Part shown: positions 32,773-35,683 of the stretch, one piece after another
Layout of the letters: each line of letters starts with the position of its first letter
Position numbering within the stretch: position 1 is the stretch's first letter
Assembly (NCBI GenBank): GCA_024220525.1
Contig: JAMYWO010000027.1
Span: 9,783 to 45,465, forward strand
Reading direction: 5' to 3'
Source of the DNA: Cochliopodium minus
Taxonomy: Eukaryota > Discosea > Himatismenida > Cochliopodiidae
Length of the DNA: 35,683 bases
Program-made: the position numbers and the translations under genes
Notes under the pieces: generated by a model
The model's input: only the letters and a program-made list of their open reading frames with translations
Database searches by the model: none
What the model was told of the DNA's origin: nothing

Positions 32773-35601
32773 ATGAAGAAGAATCTCACCAATCCATCCC
32801 AAATAAAACAATATTATAAATCATTGATCAAAGGATCCTATCCTATTGTATTGGCAGGAAAACATGTTGAATCCAAATCTAAATTGGAGGTTTTCGATAA
32901 GGAAGATTACCAAGTAAAGAAAAAAAATTTTTTGCAATAAATCTATCAAATTCCAAATGTTTTTAATGATAAATATAATTCCAAATCTTTGATGACAACT
33001 ATCCATTCCATATTCAAATAAATTTAATATTTTTTGCTCAACATTTTATTGCTTGAAGAAAATTACAGATGTTTCTGTTGCTAATAAAGATCTTTTCAAT
33101 GAGGCAATCACCAAGGCACATTCTTCTCGTAAGGAATTGTCCAGAATGCCAAATTGGGAGAGAAAGAAAATATTGTTGCATGTAGCGAAGAGATTGGAAG
33201 AGAATAAAGATGAAATTGCAGGTGCCATTGCATTTGAAGCAGGTAATAATAATAATAAATTCCTCTAATGATCAACTTGATCAAAGTATTTCATACTCAC
33301 TTTGATATTAAATAAATATTAGAATAATCAATATTAAAACACCCGCCACCTTCATATATTTTTTGAAAATATAATTTAACTTCATTTTCACATTTTAATT
33401 TTCACATTAACAAATTATCTTGTCCTTTTAAAATAATAATTTATGATTTAATCTTTTTTTTTTGTGAGGAATTTTCCAATCTATTTACTCTACAAAAATT
33501 TATTTCCTCTGACCAAAAACTTAATTAAAAATTTTTAAAAATCAAAAAGATTACATTTGTACAAATGATAAAATTATCAAAAGAAAACAATTTAATTTTT
33601 TTAAATAATTTTAATAAAAAATAATTTCAAACAAAAAATAAATAATTTTTATTTAAAACGAATATAAAAAAAAATAAAATTAAAAAAAAAACAATTTTTT
33701 TAAAATTTTAAAAAAAAATAATTCCAAACAAAAAACAATTTTTTCAAAAATAATAAAAAAAAATTTCAAACAAAAAATATCAATTTATTTTTTTTAAAAA
33801 AAAATGAATCAAAACAAAAAATATTAATTTATTTTATTTCAATGAATTTTTTTTAGGAAAAATTTTGTCGCATGCAGAGGTGGAAGTTTCGCGTGCAATA
33901 GATACATTCACCGTCGCAGCAGAAGAATCAGTGAGAAGAAGTGGAGAATTCAACTTTTTGGACATTTCCCCTTCGCACAAGGAGATCTCTTCTTTGTCCA
34001 CCCGTTTCCCCATTGGTTTGTTGGGTTTCATCACTCCTTTCAACTTTCCTTTGAACTTGGTAGCTCACAAAATTGGTAAAAAAAAATTTTAAAAAAAAAT
34101 TTTAAAATTCTTTAAAAAAATAAATAAAAATAATTTTAAATAATTTTGGAATAATTTTAAATAATTTTTTAAAAATAATTTTTTTGATTAAATTTTATTT
34201 TCTGAAACAATATTTTAGCTCCTGCTATTGGTACTTTTTTTTTTTGTCAAAAGATTATTTTTTTTTTTGAATGAAACATTTAAACTTTTAAAAGCTGTTG
34301 GATGCCCATTTGTATTGAAGGTAAAAATACATCTTTATTTTTTTTTTCTTTTTGATTTTATTTTATTTTATTTTTTTATTTTTGTTTTTATTTTTACATA
34401 TTTTAAATTCTTAATTATTTATTTTATTTTATTTTATTTTCAATTTTATCCATTTTTGTTTATTTTTATTTTTTATTTTTGATTTTTTTACGATTTTTTT
34501 TTGTTATTATTTTTTTTGATTTTTAATATTTTTTTTTGATTTTTGATTTATTTTATTTTTTTCATTTTTATTTTTTTTTTGATATTTTAAATATTTTTTG
34601 TGATTTTTACGATTTTTTTCATTTATTATTTTTTGATTTTTCATATTTTTTTGATTCATTTTATTTTATTTTTTTGATTTTTATTTATTGATTTTTTGAT
34701 TTTTTTTATTTTTTATTTTTTATTTTTTTAGCCAGCACCAACCACACCACTTTCATCATTGTACATCGGAAACTATCTGATGGAGACAAGCTTGCCCAAA
34801 GACTCCTTCTCCATCCTCCCCACCCTGACTATCGAGGACGCCTCCCCCATGCAAACCAGAGACGAGGTGAGAGTCATTAGTTTCACAGGAAGTGATAAAG
34901 TTGGTTGGCAGATTTTTCACAACAACAAAAACAAAAAAGTTGTTTTGGAATTAGGAGGAAGTAAAATTCATTTTTTTTGTTTTTAATTTTTATTTTTATT
35001 TTTATTTTTTTTCATTGTTCTTTTTCATTTTTTTTTCATTTTTTTTTTTTCATTTTTTTTTCTTAGTTCTTAATTTGATTATTTATTAATTATTCATTAA
35101 ATTTATTCATTTAATTTATTTTGATTTTATTAATTTTATTTTCTGTTTATTTTTTTTGTTTAAAGGTATTTAACTGTTTAATTTTTTTTCATTATTAATA
35201 ATTTCTTAAATATTCATTTTTATTGAATATTCTTTTTCCTTTTTATTTGTTTTTATTAATAAAATTTACTTTATTCGTCAAAATAATAAATTTTTTATTT
35301 TTTATTTTTATTATTCATTTTTAATTTATAAAATTTTTGTTTTTATTTTAAAAGATGCACCATGTATCATTGATGAAACAATGGGAGACAAATTGCCATA
35401 CATAGCAGAAAGAGTGAAGGCAGGAGGATACGGGAACAACGGAGAAAGTTGCATCTCCGTTCAAAACGTCTACGTACACGAATCTCTTTACGAAAAGTTC
35501 AGATCTTTTTTTTCTGAATCCGTTAAATCTATCAAGTATGGTTCTCAATTCGACCCCTCTGTTTTAGTTGGTCCTTTGATCAACCCTAATGAACCTAAAA
35601 A
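32773..35601 (+). CDS. Aldehyde dehydrogenase, 3' end beyond window
   Basis: NAD(P)-dependent oxidation of an aldehyde to an acid (family knowledge; substrate not readable). Exons: 32773-32913, 33059-33242, 33857-34075, 34219-34230, 34295-34320, 34732-34960 and 35355-35601; all in phase over 352 codons. Exon 4 is 12 nt and exon 5 is 26 nt; together they complete APAIAVGCPFVLKPAPTTP. Other motifs are FPIGLLGFITPFNFPLNL, FTGSDKVGW (cofactor site), VVLELGG (general base Glu267), NNGESCISVQNVYV (catalytic Cys303) and LVGPLINP. A normal enzyme has about 480 residues, so roughly 130 C-terminal residues lie past the edge. The last exon ends in a GTAAAT donor and the intron then becomes (TTTTTA)n. 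There is no leader peptide, so it is probably cytosolic. Introns of 614, 411 and 394 bp hold only A/T simple sequence. Confidence 0.95.
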
Positions 35602-35683
35602 GTAAATTTATTTTTTATTTTTATTTTTATTTTTATTTTTATTTTTATTTTTATTTTTATTTTTATTTTTATTTTTATTTTTA
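35602..35683 (+). repeat. (TTTTTA)n microsatellite in last intron, right edge
   Basis: Begins with the GTAAAT splice donor of the aldehyde dehydrogenase gene and turns into about eleven copies of TTTTTA up to the last base. It marks an assembly stop inside an intron, mirroring the left edge. Confidence 0.9.

Overview
The window reads as a compact, very AT-rich nuclear contig from a unicellular eukaryote. Almost every gene is split by GT-AG introns, usually with GTAAAA-type donors and TTTTAG or AAAAG acceptors. Many introns are only 49-77 bp; others run to 300-600 bp of low-complexity A/T. The standard genetic code fits every gene. Rho GEF, exocyst, F-box, RCC1 and ankyrin proteins, together with mitochondrial proteins, suggest a free-living, probably amoeboid protist (Amoebozoa, Heterolobosea or a similar group). 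I cannot place it more precisely.

I rebuilt exon models by hand, requiring splice sites and codon phase to agree across every junction. Most models close as exact multiples of three. Layout, left to right: an F-box/SPRY protein (-, cut by the left edge); an 18-repeat ankyrin protein (+); the mitochondrial ABC transporter Atm1 (+, 13 exons); a small basic coiled-coil protein (-); an RCC1-like protein (+) followed by a broken copy of its own 5' end; an MIT-domain protein (-); a PH-domain protein with an unrecognised C-terminal half (-); an EngA/Der double GTPase with an organelle-type leader (+); a three-TM protein (+); a DH-C1-PH Rho GEF (+); the N-terminal half of exocyst Sec8 (-); a VOC(glyoxalase-fold)-cyclophilin fusion (-); a putative ATP synthase subunit e (+); a second ankyrin protein (+); an NME6-like nucleoside diphosphate kinase (+); and an aldehyde dehydrogenase (+, cut by the right edge).

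There is no operon logic. The functional threads are mitochondrial upkeep (Atm1, EngA, subunit e, perhaps NME6) and signalling or protein-turnover scaffolds. The most interesting biology is a C-terminal module (W-x4-H...LPKxIL) found four times in three proteins with different front ends (ankyrin, RCC1), and the VOC-cyclophilin fusion.

Assembly quality matters here. Between 18.1 and 24.7 kb there are four one-base homopolymer-type frameshifts, a 100-N gap flanked by identical 77-bp sequences, and a convergent junction at which both the Rho GEF and Sec8 lose their 3' exons. Both contig ends lie inside introns made of the same (TTTTTA)n microsatellite.
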